Assembly (NCBI GenBank): GCA_934402125.1
Contig: CAKRTY010000126.1
Span: forward strand, 1-5,355
From: an uncultured Anaerosacchariphilus sp.
GTDB taxonomy: Bacteria > Bacillota > Clostridia > Lachnospirales > Lachnospiraceae
DNA: 5,355 nt
Reading direction: 5' to 3'
Shown here: positions 4,764 to 5,355 of the stretch, piece after piece
How positions within the stretch are numbered: the first letter of the stretch is position 1
How the letters are laid out: each line of letters begins with the position of its first letter
Made by a program: the position numbers and the translations under genes
The notes under the pieces: model-generated
The model's input: the letters and a program-made list of their open reading frames with translations, nothing else
What the model was told of the DNA's origin: nothing
The model's database searches: none

Positions 4764-5355
4764 TTAAAGACGTTTCCGTCTCTTTCTCCACAACAGATAT
4801 CCCCCCGCGATCGCTACAGCCGCCATGCTTCCTGCTATCCACTGCCAGATCTCGTGTCCCATCCACACATGGTAGTCTTCACTGACTATCTCCACGATTC
4901 TGGCATGCGCTGTGCTTTTTCCCGCAATATCGTACATCTGCCCTATCAACGCCAGGGCTTTTCCGTTCCACTCCTCATAGGCTTCGTCCACATCTTTCTG
5001 ATCTGCCTGCCCCTTCATGGCCTGTCGTACCACAGAACGATAGTCTGAAGATGCGCTATGCCATGCCTGATTCAGAGTTTCCAGCTGCTTGGCTGCTTCC
5101 TGGCCCGGATTCAAATCCAAACTGGCCAGATTGATACCTTCCGCCAGCTCGGAACCTTTGTACTGTCCCACCAGAATCCGATTCATATACACCCGGTAGG
5201 TGATGTCCGGGTGCAGTCCCTTCACCTGAAGATCTTCCCTGCTGATCTCGTCAATTACTTCAAAATACTGGGTTGCCTGCTCAAATTCATAGGTCACTGC
5301 CATAGGCAGACTGTCGGGCCGATATCGAAATGATATGTATCGGTCGCCCTTTCGT
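4764..5355 (-). CDS. SGNH/GDSL hydrolase, C-terminal part with membrane anchor (5' end beyond the window)
   Basis: The frame is open to the right edge: 17 sense codons precede the first ATG at 5303 and read ISFRYRPDSLP, so the gene starts outside and 196 residues are visible. The block SLPMAVTYEF ... LQVKGLHPDITYRVYMNRILVGQY ... SELAEGINLASLDLNPGQEA matches the C-terminal part of bacterial SGNH/GDSL hydrolases. In these a small beta domain and an ELAxGINLA segment follow the catalytic Asp-His region. A helical region comes next, then a single membrane segment (WIAGSMAAVAIAGGYLLW) and the basic tail RKRRKRL. This predicts an extracellular domain tethered by its C-terminus. Relatives are esterases or carbohydrate deacetylases. 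The catalytic Ser and Asp/His lie upstream and cannot be checked. The next gene is the sugar-binding lipoprotein, suggesting joint work on an external glycan. The family call is fairly secure; the substrate is unknown. Confidence 0.72.
   Translation of the reverse strand, partial: RKGDRYISFRYRPDSLPMAVTYEFEQATQYFEVIDEISREDLQVKGLHPDITYRVYMNRILVGQYKGSELAEGINLASLDLNPGQEAAKQLETLNQAWHSASSDYRSVVRQAMKGQADQKDVDEAYEEWNGKALALIGQMYDIAGKSTAHARIVEIVSEDYHVWMGHEIWQWIAGSMAAVAIAGGYLLWRKRRKRL

Noticed and set aside
4053..5048. Plus-strand open frame of 331 codons opposite the lipoprotein and hydrolase genes
   Set aside because: It spans two well-supported minus-strand genes and the gap between them, and the translation is Cys/His/Leu-rich without any family motif.
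4764..5303. Treating the ATG at 5303 as the start of a complete 179-residue membrane protein
   Set aside because: The frame stays open to the window edge, the upstream codons read as the expected SGNH beta-domain sequence, and no good ribosome site precedes this ATG. The gene is a 3' fragment.
1..5355. Mobile element, CRISPR array, tRNA, riboswitch or phage genes
   Set aside because: No regularly spaced repeats, transposase or integrase motifs, clover-leaf sequence or recognised riboswitch core was seen. All genes fit ordinary sugar metabolism, regulation and surface functions.

Overview
The window looks like chromosomal DNA of a Gram-positive gut-type Firmicute, most likely a member of the Clostridia such as Lachnospiraceae. 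The grounds are AGGAGG-type ribosome binding sites, a lipoprotein sugar-binding protein with a long Glu/Lys/Thr/Pro linker, a short cupin-type AraC regulator, a membrane-anchored SGNH hydrolase, and moderately GC-rich genes around an AT-rich intergenic region. The assignment is inferred from style; no rRNA or other marker gene is present.

Left part (1-2530, all minus strand). Three tightly packed genes, transcribed right to left, form a GDP-L-fucose operon. manC (1172-2530) makes GDP-mannose from mannose-1-phosphate and GTP. gmd (92-1159) dehydrates it to GDP-4-keto-6-deoxymannose. fcl (only its first 25 codons, 1-75) would epimerise and reduce that to GDP-L-fucose. The gaps are 12 and 16 bp. 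GDP-L-fucose is normally the donor for fucosylated surface polysaccharide or glycans, so glycosyltransferase genes may lie beyond the left edge.

Middle (2531-2705). A 175-bp AT-rich divergent regulatory region lies between manC and an araC-family gene. It holds an exact 15-bp direct repeat, an inverted partial copy of the same motif inside a dyad, a tandem ~10-bp repeat, a small hairpin, and a plausible promoter in each direction. The motif copies overlap both proposed -10 boxes. This is the most information-dense part of the window and suggests joint control of the fucose operon and the regulator, perhaps by the regulator itself.

Right part (2706-5355). The AraC regulator (2706-3575, plus) converges with a minus-strand operon in which a membrane-anchored SGNH/GDSL hydrolase (C-terminal part only, 4764-5355) is followed by a ribose-type sugar-binding lipoprotein (3579-4745). 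The stop codons of araC and the lipoprotein gene are 3 bp apart. The probable terminator of the lipoprotein operon is a perfect 11-bp stem lying inside the last codons of araC. No ABC permease or ATPase gene is visible.

Nothing seen amounts to an undescribed defence or mobile system. The genes belong to known families; the less ordinary points are the divergent control region, the embedded terminator, the altered cupin of ManC, and the pairing of the hydrolase with a binding protein that has no visible transporter.
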